64,000 nucleotides of DNA from DASPJR01 sp035628505. GTDB taxonomy: Bacteria > Planctomycetota > SZUA-567 > H5-PLA8. The stretch is taken from NCBI GenBank assembly GCA_035628505.1, contig DASPJR010000042.1, forward strand, positions 55,582-119,581, written 5' to 3'. The position numbers and the translations under genes were made by a program. Positions 25,087-33,870 of this stretch are shown here, in pieces (the first letter of the stretch is position 1; each line of letters opens with the position of its first letter). The notes under the pieces are model-generated. The model worked only from the letters and a program-made list of their open reading frames with translations, was not told where the DNA came from and did no database searches.

Positions 25087-26463
25087 ATGGTCAAGAATCC
25101 TATAACCCTTTTGTTTGCTGCTGTTTATCTATGCTTTCCAGCCTTGGCAGGCACGTTCTTTCCGCCCCCGCCGGTCAAACCTGGAGAGAACAATGGCGAG
25201 AATATACAGCGAACGATGACTCTGCTGGCCACCAGCACGCCCGAGAAACGCAATAAGGTTCGCATCCTCTTTTATGGGCAGTCAATTACCAACCAGGAAT
25301 GGACGAAGTTCGTTTCCGAAGATCTGCGCAAGCGCTTCCCCAACGCGGATCTGGAAATTGAGAACAAATCGCTTGGCGGCTTCGCCTCGCAGATACTCGT
25401 CCGCATCGCAGAACACGATGTCTATCCGTTCTATCCTGACCTCGTGATCTTCCACGTCTATGGCGCCAACAACACGTACGAAGAAATCATTGCCAACATC
25501 CGCAAGCGTACGACGGCTGAAGTTGTGATGCAGCGTGATCACGTGACGCAGTGGCCGCCGGAAAAACCGGATCAGAAAAAGGATGGCGGCATGTGGTGGG
25601 ATCACATGATGAACAATGTCTTTCTCCCCGATTACGCCAAAAAGTACGGCTGCGGCCTGGTCGATATCCGTGGTCAGTGGCTTGAATACCTCAAGACCAA
25701 CTCGCTCGAACCCAAGGCGCTGCTCTCGGACAATGTTCATCTCAACGAGCACGGCAATTATCTGCTGGGCGAACTGGTCAAGCGGTACCTCGTGTACAAG
25801 CCCGAGCTTCCCGCGGATTCGTGGAAGGAATTGGTCAAGACGTATGAAGTCGGCAAAGATGTTCAGTGGAAAGACGGCAAGCTGCAGCTCGAGTTCGACG
25901 GCAACCGCGTCGACATGATTGCAGATAAAGGAGAGGGCACGGCTGACGTGAGGATCGATGGCAAGAAGCCTTCGGAATTTCCCGAGCTCTATGTCATCAC
26001 GCGGCCAAGCAACTCACAGACCGGTTTCTGGCCTGCAATTCTGCGCGTCTCGTGGGAAAAGCCGCTGCAGCTTGAAGACTGGACGCTGAAGATCATCGAG
26101 ACCAATCCTGAAGCGACGAAGTTCTCGTTTGAACTGTCCGGATCAAAGACCGGCCCCGACGGCAGCGGCACCAACGAAACGAAATTCGTGTCGAAGTCCG
26201 GCCGCGCGATCATCGAACCGGGGGACTGGTGGGTGAAGAACGCGTATCAGATCACCAAGAAGCCGCTGACGAACGGCTTTCAGATCAAGTGGTCGGTTAA
26301 GCCGATGTTCGTCGACACGTACCAGGCGCCAAAGGTCGAAGATCCGTCCCGCGAAGTGGTCACGACGCTCGCGCAAGGGCTTTCGAATGGCAAGCACACG
26401 CTGGAACTCAGCGGCAAGGCGCCAATCAAAGCCATTCGCGTTTATCGTCCGCCGTACAAGTGA
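25087..26463 (+). CDS. Secreted SGNH/GDSL-like hydrolase
   Basis: SGNH enzymes are serine esterases acting on acylated sugars or lipids. The 458-residue protein has a signal peptide (MVKNPITLLFAAVYLCFPALAG). Block I reads ILFYGQSITNQEW, with Gln replacing the usual Asp of GDS but keeping the nucleophile Ser. Block III is YGANNTYEE, and block V reads DNVHLNEHG, supplying the Asp-His pair. The C-terminal 220 residues form a separate beta-rich domain (ELYVITRPSNSQTGFWPAILRVSWEKP) that I do not recognise. The ATG at 25087 follows AGGCGGGGG; earlier in-frame starts would add a basic leader without a binding site. Confidence 0.8.
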   Translation: MVKNPITLLFAAVYLCFPALAGTFFPPPPVKPGENNGENIQRTMTLLATSTPEKRNKVRILFYGQSITNQEWTKFVSEDLRKRFPNADLEIENKSLGGFASQILVRIAEHDVYPFYPDLVIFHVYGANNTYEEIIANIRKRTTAEVVMQRDHVTQWPPEKPDQKKDGGMWWDHMMNNVFLPDYAKKYGCGLVDIRGQWLEYLKTNSLEPKALLSDNVHLNEHGNYLLGELVKRYLVYKPELPADSWKELVKTYEVGKDVQWKDGKLQLEFDGNRVDMIADKGEGTADVRIDGKKPSEFPELYVITRPSNSQTGFWPAILRVSWEKPLQLEDWTLKIIETNPEATKFSFELSGSKTGPDGSGTNETKFVSKSGRAIIEPGDWWVKNAYQITKKPLTNGFQIKWSVKPMFVDTYQAPKVEDPSREVVTTLAQGLSNGKHTLELSGKAPIKAIRVYRPPYK

Positions 26464-26660
26464 TCGCCGCGACGCGCTAAAAATATCGTCTGCTGCAAGA
26501 AGGTACGCCCAGCAACGCCAGGCTGCACGCGTGCAGCATTTCTCATTTCGTTTTTTTAAGCGAATTCAGCAGCAGAAGCTTTGCATTCACTCACATTTGC
26601 GGTTATCTAAACGCTTTCATTCAGCACAGTAACTACGTACCCTAACGCGAGGACCGTCTC

Positions 26661-29600
26661 ATGCGAGCGTCTTTATCGATACTCCTATGTCTGTTTGTCA
26701 TCTCATCGGCGAGCGCGTCGACTACACGCTTCTGGTCCGGTGCGGGAGGAAACGGCAACTGGTCAACTAGCGCCAACTGGGTTGGCAATGTTGGGCCGTC
26801 GAATGGCGATGCAGTCATGTTCGACTCCAGCGCCACGGGCAACCGGCTCAACGGTAATCAAGACATTCCCGGGCTGTCTCTGGCCAGTCTCGAGTTCGCT
26901 TCGGATCTTCCCGGTGCGGTCACGATCAACCTCTCGCAGGGTTTGACCGTGGGCTCGACCGGTACCCTGAACAACTCCAACCACGCCATCACACTGAACG
27001 GCTCCATGAGCGTCGGGGCACCAACGACCATCACGAACGACGGCACCGCGACCTTCACCGTGGGCGCGAACATCAATCTTGGCGCGAGCACTCTCACGTT
27101 GTCAGGCACGGGGAATATCTCGTTGACTGGCATACTCAGCGGCGGAGGCGGCGTGGTGAAGAATGGAAATGGCAAAGCCTCGCTTTCCGGTGCGAACACC
27201 TTCAGCGGCAGCCTGAACATCGACGGCGGAACGCTTGCAGCGCAGAGCAATGACGCCCTGGGCGACGTCATCGCAACGACCTTTGTGAGCGCTGGTGCCA
27301 CGCTGGAGTTGATGGGCAACATCTCGATCGGTGCCGAACCGCTGAATCTCAACGGCAACGGCGGTGGAGCGGGCGCGCTGGTCAACGTCAGCGGAAACAA
27401 CACATTTGGCGGCCCCATTACGCTCGCGGCAAATACGCTCATCGGAGTGAACAGCGCATCCACGCTGACGCTCGGCGGAACGATCAACGGAGCCTTCGAC
27501 CTGACGATCAACAATCCAGGCACGCTGACGCTGGGCGGCTCGATCGGCGGCGGCAGCTCGCTGAAGTCCTTTACGATGAACGGAACCGGTACAACGACGC
27601 TGAGCGGTGGAGGCATAACGACCAGCGCTGTCGGCGGCCAGACGTTCTCCGGGCGGGTGGTGCTTGGATCCAATATGCAGCTGAACGCCACTTCCGGTGA
27701 CATCAACTTTGGCGACACGGTAGATGGCGGATTCGACCTTGTATGCAACACGACTGGCAACACACACTACAACGGCATCGTGGGCGGGTCCACGCGGCCG
27801 ACGAAAGTTCAGTCTGATGCCGGCGGCGAAACGCGCATCAACGGCGGTGAGATCAAAACCAACGGTCCGCTTACCCTCAACGATAACGTGGTGCTCAATG
27901 CTAATACGTTGCTGGACTCGGGTGTCGGCGACATGGACGTGCTCGGCAGCGTTGTGAATAACGGCTTTGCGCTGACGATTTCAAATTCCGGCAGCGATGC
28001 GGAGTTCAATGGCGTCATCAGCGGCGCGGGACTGCTGACGATGAACGGCTCCGGAACACTGACGCTCACCAACAACAACAGTTATGGCGGCGTCACCAAT
28101 GTGAACTCCGGCACCGTCGTCGTTATCAATAGTTTCGGGCTTGGAGCGACGGGTTCGGGCACAATTGTCAATTTTGGTGCCGCACTCGAACTGCAGTTCA
28201 ACGTCACCATTTCCGAACCGCTGTCGATCAATGGCAGCGGCGTAGGCAACACTGGCGCGCTGCGCTCCACGACAGCAAACACGCAAACGGTCAGCGGGCC
28301 GATCACGCTGGCCGGTCCGGCCATGATCACTGTGGACTCGTTGGGCATGACCATCGACGGCCTGATCGACGGTCCGCCCGGCCATTCGCTGACCAAGGAC
28401 GGTTCTGGCCCGCTCACCATCGGCGGCCCGGGATCAAACACTTTCACCGGGCAGACGATCGTCAAAACCGGCGAGCTCTCCCTCACCAAATCCTTTGGCG
28501 CGATCGCCATTCCCGGCAATCTCACCATTGGCGACGGCTTTAGCGGCCAGTCGGTGCGGCTGCTGGACAATGAACAGATCGCCAACACAAGCGCGGTCGT
28601 GATTGAGTTTGGCGCGCAGCTGCAGACGCTTGATCACGACGAAACGGTGGGCTCGCTGGCCGGCAGCGGCACACTTGATTTCGGCGCGGGCGGCGTTTCG
28701 ACGTTCACCTGCGGCAACAGCACCAACACCGAGTTTTCCGGAGACCTGCTCGGACCGGGCGGGGTGCTGGTGAAAGTTGGAACCGGTGAACTGCTGCTCA
28801 GTGGCGTTAGCACGTTCAGCGGAGATATCGACGTTACTGCCGGCGCTCTGCGCGTTGGGAACAACAGCGCGCTTGGCGACACAAATGGCGAGGTATTTGT
28901 CTCGCCCGGCGCGACGCTGGCAATGGGTAGCGTCAGCAACGCCGAAAACATCTCGCTCAACGGCGCTACGCTGATGAGCGTAGGGGGCAACGCGTTCCTG
29001 TCTGGCGATATCACACTCTCTGGCGGCGTCACTTTTGTCGCAGGGAACAACGATGACTTGCTTTATTTTGATGGCGAAATCAGCGGAACGGGCGGCTTGA
29101 CGATTACCGGAGGCAACGGGCACGTCAAATTCGCTGGCACGGTATCCAATATCTACTCGGGAACGACGACCGTCAATGCGTCGATTCTGGAACTGGATAA
29201 AGATCCCGGCTATGACGCCATCCCTGACGATCTGGTCATCGGCGACGGAAACGGCAGCGGCAACGTCAAGCTGTTCTTCCATGATCAGATTTTCGACGGC
29301 GCGCTGGTCACGATCAACGCGAGTGCCAAACTGGACCTTAATGATTACAACGAGGAGTTCGGCAATTTGAGCGGCGCAGGCACCCTTACGCTCGGAGATG
29401 CTGCTGCCAACGCGCTATCCATCGGTGACGCCACGAACACCATTTTCACCGGTGTGATCAGCGGAACTGAAGCGGCCGATTCGTTAGTAAAGCAGGGCAT
29501 CGGCAGCATTTCGCTGGTTGGCGCCAATACCTTCGCCTGCCCGCTGTATGTCACCGACGGCATCGTCATCGCGCGCAACGGTTCGGCGCTGGGCACGACC

Positions 29601-31886
29601 GCGTCCGGCACGGTGGTGACAGATGGCGCCACGCTCGAAATTGATGGTGGAATCAATGTCGGTGCCGAGCCGCTGCTCCTGCACGGCCAGGGTTACCTGG
29701 GAACTGGCGCGCTGCGCGGCGGCATGGGCATCAATTTCTACGCTGGAGCGATCACGCTCGCGACCAACGTGCTGATCGGTGAGAACACCACTGGCGCGCT
29801 GCATATTACCGGCGTCATTGGTGGGCCTTTCGATGTGGGAATCATCGCCGGCGCCGGCACGGTGGGCTTCCGTGGAGCGAACAGCTACACGGGAACGACG
29901 ATGGTCAATACCGGCATCTTTGAAGCCGCGCACGCTCAGGCGCTGGGCGGCACGACGAACGGCACGGTCGTTGTGGGCGGTGCAACGCTGCAGATTTCCG
30001 GCGGCATCAACATTGGTGAAAACCTGCAGATCAATGGTTCGGGCACGACCGGCGGAATCGGGGCAATTCGCAATATCTCGGGATTTAATACATTGAGCGG
30101 CACGGTGGCACTGAGTTCCAGCAGCACCATCAACGTGGCAGTCGATGGAGAATCACTGGTTCTCTCCGGCGTCGTCAGCGGCGCTCAGACTTCCGATCTC
30201 ACCAAGACCGGCCCGGGTACGCTGAAACTCACCGCTGCCAACACCTACGCGGGCAAGACGACTGCTTCCGCCGGCGTGCTGAAGATCGCAAATTCGACGG
30301 GCTCGGCAACGGGCACGGGCGCGGTGAACGTCAATGCGAATGCGATTCTCGCCGGCTTTGGCACCGTCAGCGGCGCCGTTACGATGGACGCCAGCTCGAT
30401 TCTTTCGCCCGACGGTGATGGCGCCACGGTTCCAATCGCCACGCTGACGACTGGTGCTCTCTCGCTCGATCCGCAGACCCTTCTCACCTTCGACTTCGGC
30501 GTGCCGGGAACGAGCGACCTGGTGGCGGTAAACGGCAACCTGACACTGAACGGACAGCTGCACGGCATGGATGCCGGCGGCTTTGCAGCGGGCATTCACA
30601 CGCTCTTTACCTACACGGGCGCGATCACTGAAAACCCGGTCACAGTCGTCGCGCTGCCGGGCGGCTCAAGCGGAATCGTCAAGACCATAGGCGCGACGGT
30701 CAAAATGCTTAACGGCGCAAGCATCGCGCCGGTTCTCAACAGCATTAGCGCGTCGACCACGAACACCCTGACCGACAGTGCAGTGACCTTCACGGCAGAC
30801 GCCACTGATCCGAACAACCTGCCGCTCAGCTACATCTGGGACTTCGGCGATGCGACGGCGCTCGGCTTCACCAACCCCATCTCTCACGCTTACGCATCAG
30901 AAGGCACGTTCGTGCTGAACCTGATCGTCGACAATGGATTCCTCACGGCAAGCAACTCCATCAGCGTTTCCGTACTCGGGCCCAACTCCGGCGGCCAGGG
31001 CGTGCCCAACGTTTCTGAAGGCGCTCCGCCGGTCACCAATCCGCTGACTGGTATTACGACAAAGGTGATCAGCAGCAACGGTGGCGTGCTGATCCTGGAG
31101 ATCAACCTGGACGGCCTTCTGACCCAGCGCGAGCGCGACGGCTTCTCCGTCAGTACCGATTTTGATGGCGTGGCGGGCAAGCTGGGATCGAAAACCGGCA
31201 CGCGGCCGGTGCAGAAGTTCACCGATTCAGGCGTATTCGTTGCGAGCAGCACCGCAACCGAAATTGCGAACAACCGCGAAGCGGGCAAGGGCCGCAAGAC
31301 GCTGGTGATCAGCGAATCGGAGGTCGGCAAGCCGGCGCGTTTCAAGAAAGCGCCCGTAAAGCGCACGATCGAGATCAAGTCGATCAGCGGCAAGTTCAAC
31401 TTTGGCAAGTCCGCTGCCGCCACTCTGCCAAAGAATGACACGGTGACGCTGAAAGCCCGCATCGAACTGCCTGAAGGTCTTGACCTCAGCAAAGCCCAGC
31501 CGGTGCATGTGGGTATCGGAAACATCGTCGACAGCAGCGAAGTCGACGGCAAAGGCAAGCAGACCAGCGACAGCGCGCTTAAGCGTGTTAAGAAAGTGAA
31601 GGTCAAGATGCCCAAGCTCGAGAAGGGCAAGACTGAAACGGCGGCCGGGCAGATGGCCGATGTGGACATCACCCTCAGCCTCGCTGACATGTCCGCCAAG
31701 GGCTTCAACACCGAAGGTATTGCCCCGACGGTGCTGAGCAGCGAAGCGGGCGCCAAGAGCGTGAAACGCAAGATCCAGACGGCGCTGGTCATCGGCGGCG
31801 TCTCGTACGAGTCCACCTTCGAGGTCGACTTCAAGCTCTCCAAGAACAAGGAAGCCGGCACGATCCTCGGCAAGGGCGCGCGCTAA
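26661..31886 (+). CDS. Giant secreted beta-helix protein with PATR repeats and PKD domain
   Basis: The 1741-residue protein starts with a signal peptide (MRASLSILLCLFVISSASAS) and the FWSGAGGNGNWSTSANW motif typical of proteins with autotransporter-associated beta-strand repeats (PATR, PF12951). At least eight PATR units are visible, of the form KxGxGxLxLxGxNTYxGxTxVxxGxL (for example near residues 163-195, 456-490, 700-735 and the last near 1180), within about 1300 residues of Gly/Thr/Asn-rich predicted beta-helix. A PKD domain follows (about 1360-1440, WDFGDATALG), then about 300 residues rich in Lys. No autotransporter beta-barrel or sorting motif ends the protein, so its export beyond the periplasm is unexplained. 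Likely a surface or matrix protein. Confidence 0.85.
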   Translation: MRASLSILLCLFVISSASASTTRFWSGAGGNGNWSTSANWVGNVGPSNGDAVMFDSSATGNRLNGNQDIPGLSLASLEFASDLPGAVTINLSQGLTVGSTGTLNNSNHAITLNGSMSVGAPTTITNDGTATFTVGANINLGASTLTLSGTGNISLTGILSGGGGVVKNGNGKASLSGANTFSGSLNIDGGTLAAQSNDALGDVIATTFVSAGATLELMGNISIGAEPLNLNGNGGGAGALVNVSGNNTFGGPITLAANTLIGVNSASTLTLGGTINGAFDLTINNPGTLTLGGSIGGGSSLKSFTMNGTGTTTLSGGGITTSAVGGQTFSGRVVLGSNMQLNATSGDINFGDTVDGGFDLVCNTTGNTHYNGIVGGSTRPTKVQSDAGGETRINGGEIKTNGPLTLNDNVVLNANTLLDSGVGDMDVLGSVVNNGFALTISNSGSDAEFNGVISGAGLLTMNGSGTLTLTNNNSYGGVTNVNSGTVVVINSFGLGATGSGTIVNFGAALELQFNVTISEPLSINGSGVGNTGALRSTTANTQTVSGPITLAGPAMITVDSLGMTIDGLIDGPPGHSLTKDGSGPLTIGGPGSNTFTGQTIVKTGELSLTKSFGAIAIPGNLTIGDGFSGQSVRLLDNEQIANTSAVVIEFGAQLQTLDHDETVGSLAGSGTLDFGAGGVSTFTCGNSTNTEFSGDLLGPGGVLVKVGTGELLLSGVSTFSGDIDVTAGALRVGNNSALGDTNGEVFVSPGATLAMGSVSNAENISLNGATLMSVGGNAFLSGDITLSGGVTFVAGNNDDLLYFDGEISGTGGLTITGGNGHVKFAGTVSNIYSGTTTVNASILELDKDPGYDAIPDDLVIGDGNGSGNVKLFFHDQIFDGALVTINASAKLDLNDYNEEFGNLSGAGTLTLGDAAANALSIGDATNTIFTGVISGTEAADSLVKQGIGSISLVGANTFACPLYVTDGIVIARNGSALGTTASGTVVTDGATLEIDGGINVGAEPLLLHGQGYLGTGALRGGMGINFYAGAITLATNVLIGENTTGALHITGVIGGPFDVGIIAGAGTVGFRGANSYTGTTMVNTGIFEAAHAQALGGTTNGTVVVGGATLQISGGINIGENLQINGSGTTGGIGAIRNISGFNTLSGTVALSSSSTINVAVDGESLVLSGVVSGAQTSDLTKTGPGTLKLTAANTYAGKTTASAGVLKIANSTGSATGTGAVNVNANAILAGFGTVSGAVTMDASSILSPDGDGATVPIATLTTGALSLDPQTLLTFDFGVPGTSDLVAVNGNLTLNGQLHGMDAGGFAAGIHTLFTYTGAITENPVTVVALPGGSSGIVKTIGATVKMLNGASIAPVLNSISASTTNTLTDSAVTFTADATDPNNLPLSYIWDFGDATALGFTNPISHAYASEGTFVLNLIVDNGFLTASNSISVSVLGPNSGGQGVPNVSEGAPPVTNPLTGITTKVISSNGGVLILEINLDGLLTQRERDGFSVSTDFDGVAGKLGSKTGTRPVQKFTDSGVFVASSTATEIANNREAGKGRKTLVISESEVGKPARFKKAPVKRTIEIKSISGKFNFGKSAAATLPKNDTVTLKARIELPEGLDLSKAQPVHVGIGNIVDSSEVDGKGKQTSDSALKRVKKVKVKMPKLEKGKTETAAGQMADVDITLSLADMSAKGFNTEGIAPTVLSSEAGAKSVKRKIQTALVIGGVSYESTFEVDFKLSKNKEAGTILGKGAR

Positions 31887-31907
31887 TCCAGAGTTGTTGA
31901 CGTGAAA

Positions 31908-31938
31908 AGCGGAGGCAGGCAGATGCCTCCGCTCTTTT
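31908..31938 (+). terminator. Intrinsic terminator after the PATR protein gene
   Basis: A perfect 10-bp stem AGCGGAGGCA/TGCCTCCGCT with a 6-nt loop is followed by CTTTTG, 22 bases after the stop codon. Confidence 0.85.
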
Positions 31939-32003
31939 GCCGCAATTTCCCGATTGAGTCGTCCCACAGTTAAGCGTAAGGTTGGCCTGTGGAGAACACG
32001 CTC

Positions 32004-32576
32004 ATGCAGACTTCAAGCAGATTCCCGATCGGAGCTCTCGTGCTGGCAGCTGTGCTGCTGTCCGCAGTCGCTTCGCACGCCGAAGACTGGGAAGTGCGCA
32101 TGTGGCGGCAGATGCAGAAGAAGGTCACGCTCGAACTGGTCGACACGCCGCTGAGCGAAGCGTGCGAGCTGCTCACGTCGATCACGGGAATGAACATCAT
32201 CATCGCGCCCGCGGTGCGGCAGAACAATCCGAAGCTGAACGTGAAGCTCACCGAGATGGACGCCGGCACCGCGCTCAACTGGTTTACGCAGCTGACCGAA
32301 ACGCACGCCACGATCGTCGATCAGGCCGTTTTCATCTCCGACAAGGCCTCGAAGAAAGTCGGCGAAGCAGAGAAAAAGGCGCTGATGGAACTCGGCGCGG
32401 AGAAGGGCATCGTTCTGGATCTGCCGCCCGAGGGCCAGGCCCTGACGGATCAGGACCGCGTGAATATCGCGCTGAAGATCATGGAAAAAGAGCAGATGAA
32501 GATTCAGGATTTCCCGGGCCCGACGGTGAGCATCGATCCGAGCGAGAACGGGGTGGGATTTAAATTCGGCAACTAA
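32004..32576 (+). CDS. Exported protein with secretin/TonB N-terminal (STN)-like domain
   Basis: The 190-residue protein has a signal peptide (FPIGALVLAAVLLSAVASHAE). A domain of the pattern VTLELVDTPLSEACELLTSITGMNIIIAP ... LNVKLTEMDAGTALNWFTQ follows, which resembles the STN domain of secretins and TonB-dependent receptors or the similar fold in Planctomycetota hypothetical proteins. No secretin barrel follows, so it is a stand-alone copy. The second half is charged and of unknown role. The ATG at 32004 has GGAGA 8 bases upstream, favouring it over the GTG at 31989. It follows the terminator of the PATR gene and precedes the FHA gene. Confidence 0.65.
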   Translation: MQTSSRFPIGALVLAAVLLSAVASHAEDWEVRMWRQMQKKVTLELVDTPLSEACELLTSITGMNIIIAPAVRQNNPKLNVKLTEMDAGTALNWFTQLTETHATIVDQAVFISDKASKKVGEAEKKALMELGAEKGIVLDLPPEGQALTDQDRVNIALKIMEKEQMKIQDFPGPTVSIDPSENGVGFKFGN

Positions 32577-32585
32577 TGAACAGCT

Positions 32586-32674
32586 TCAACACGGAGACAC
32601 GGAGGCCACGGAGTTTCACGGAGTCTTATAAAATCAACTCCGTGTCCTCCGCGTTCTCCGTGCCTCCGTGTTGA
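32586..32674. repeat. Complete CACGGAG-family palindromic element
   Basis: The left arm has AACACGGAGACACGGAGGCC, then ACGGAGTTTCACGGAG. After an AT-rich centre (TCTTATAAAATCAA) the right arm has CTCCGTGTCCTCCGCGTTCT then CCGTGCCTCCGTGTT. The 9-nt period (ACACGGAGN) and overall two-fold symmetry make it the clearest full copy in the window. It separates the STN-like gene from the FHA gene. Confidence 0.75.
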
Positions 32675-32702
32675 GGTCGTGAAACAACTCCAGGAAACGG
32701 AC

Positions 32703-33083
32703 ATGCAGCGCATTCCCACTCTTGTCGGCGTCCGCGGTCATTTCAAAGGTGAATTCTTTGCATTGCAGTACGGCAAGGCGATCACTGTCGGCCGCAGCCG
32801 CGAAGCCGATTTCTCGCTTAAGCGCACCGAAAAGTACCGCTCGCAGACCGTTGAGGAACGGGAGAAGGACGATTCGGCGCAGACGGTCAGCGCCAAGCAT
32901 TTTGAAATCACGATGTACAACCTGCGCTCGATCGAGATCAAGAACTTAAGCCCCAACGGCACCAGCGTGGACGGAAAGCCGATCCAGACGCTGCTGCTGG
33001 AAGACGTCAGCCAGCGCGCGCATTCCATCACGTTTGGCAGCGAAGAAGGCCTGAGCCTGGAAATGCGCATGCACGAGGGCTGA
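32703..33083 (+). CDS. FHA-domain protein
   Basis: FHA domains bind phosphothreonine peptides. In the 126-residue protein the domain spans nearly the whole chain, with ITVGRSREADFSL (the conserved GR at about residue 30), SAKHFEI (the S-x-x-H motif) and NLSPNGTSVDG (the N-G motif). All ligand-contact positions are kept. A charged insertion (KYRSQTVEEREKDDSAQT) lies between the GR and SxxH motifs. The ATG at 32703 follows AGGAAA. It is a plausible reader for the Ser/Thr kinases at 17-22 kb, but no direct linkage is shown. It is followed by a membrane protein gene. Confidence 0.88.
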   Translation: MQRIPTLVGVRGHFKGEFFALQYGKAITVGRSREADFSLKRTEKYRSQTVEEREKDDSAQTVSAKHFEITMYNLRSIEIKNLSPNGTSVDGKPIQTLLLEDVSQRAHSITFGSEEGLSLEMRMHEG

Positions 33084-33124
33084 CGCTCACTTTCGGCTGC
33101 GCGGATCGTTCAAGAAGGCACGCC

Positions 33125-33802
33125 GTGAATGTCGCACAGCGAAAACTTCTGAACTGGACGCTCTTCGCCATCGGCGGAGGCGGGCTGGTGACATTCGTCG
33201 TCCTGTGCCTCTCGTTTGGGCCGCCACCCACTGCAATCTGGCTGCTCTGGCCGCTCATTTCGCTGGGCATCTGCACGCTCTGCGGCTCGCAGCTTCTGCG
33301 CGACTACCGCCACGATCCAGTTCCCGGGCGAGGCCCCGCGCAGCTCTCGCTCACCGATCTGCTCGCAACAGCCTTTCTCATCGGAGTGCTGCTGGCTTTC
33401 GGGCAGAAGATAAAAGCGGGCGAACGGCTTGCGGACGCGCTCGTCTGCCTGCTGATTGGCGTTATTTTTCTTTCTGGATTGCTGCTTGCCTCGCGCCGCG
33501 GCATTGATCAGTGGCGGCGTTTTGTGTTTGCCGCCGGTTACGGGCTGCGCCTGTTCGGGGCGCTCGGCTGCGGCGCGCTGGTGAGCACGATTATTGCAAT
33601 GCTGATCGCCGATGTGCCGCTGACGCGCGTGCTTCGGGACATCCTCTTTACCGACGAGCGCAGCAGCCGCGCACTGTTCTACATGCGCTACGCCCTCGTC
33701 GCGCTGCCTGCCGGGATGATTGCCTGTTACGTGGCTGACGTGAGCCAGGAAGGCAGCGACCTCGCGCGCGTACTCGACGGAAACCAAACATCAACGAAGT
33801 AA
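33125..33802 (+). CDS. Polytopic membrane protein, unknown
   Basis: The 225-residue protein begins at GTG 33125. Hydrophobic segments are visible near residues 13-35 (FAIGGGGLVTFVVLCLSF), 38-52, 72-92 (LLATAFLIGVLLAFG), 100-118 (ALVCLLIGVIFLSGLLL), 138-160 and 190-208, suggesting five or six helices. No family motif is recognised. It lies 41 bases after the FHA gene and may be co-transcribed with it. Confidence 0.6.
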   Translation: MNVAQRKLLNWTLFAIGGGGLVTFVVLCLSFGPPPTAIWLLWPLISLGICTLCGSQLLRDYRHDPVPGRGPAQLSLTDLLATAFLIGVLLAFGQKIKAGERLADALVCLLIGVIFLSGLLLASRRGIDQWRRFVFAAGYGLRLFGALGCGALVSTIIAMLIADVPLTRVLRDILFTDERSSRALFYMRYALVALPAGMIACYVADVSQEGSDLARVLDGNQTSTK

Positions 33803-33870
33803 AGCCCTGCTGAACTATCCCGTGACCCTCTCCTGCGCTAATCTCGTTCACAGCAGGAGGCCGTTTTTTC

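Noticed and set aside
30890..31873. A 327-codon minus-strand frame opposite the end of the PATR protein
   Set aside because: The plus strand continues one protein with signal peptide, PATR and PKD domains; the opposite frame has a Ser/Pro/Leu-rich composition without any motif.
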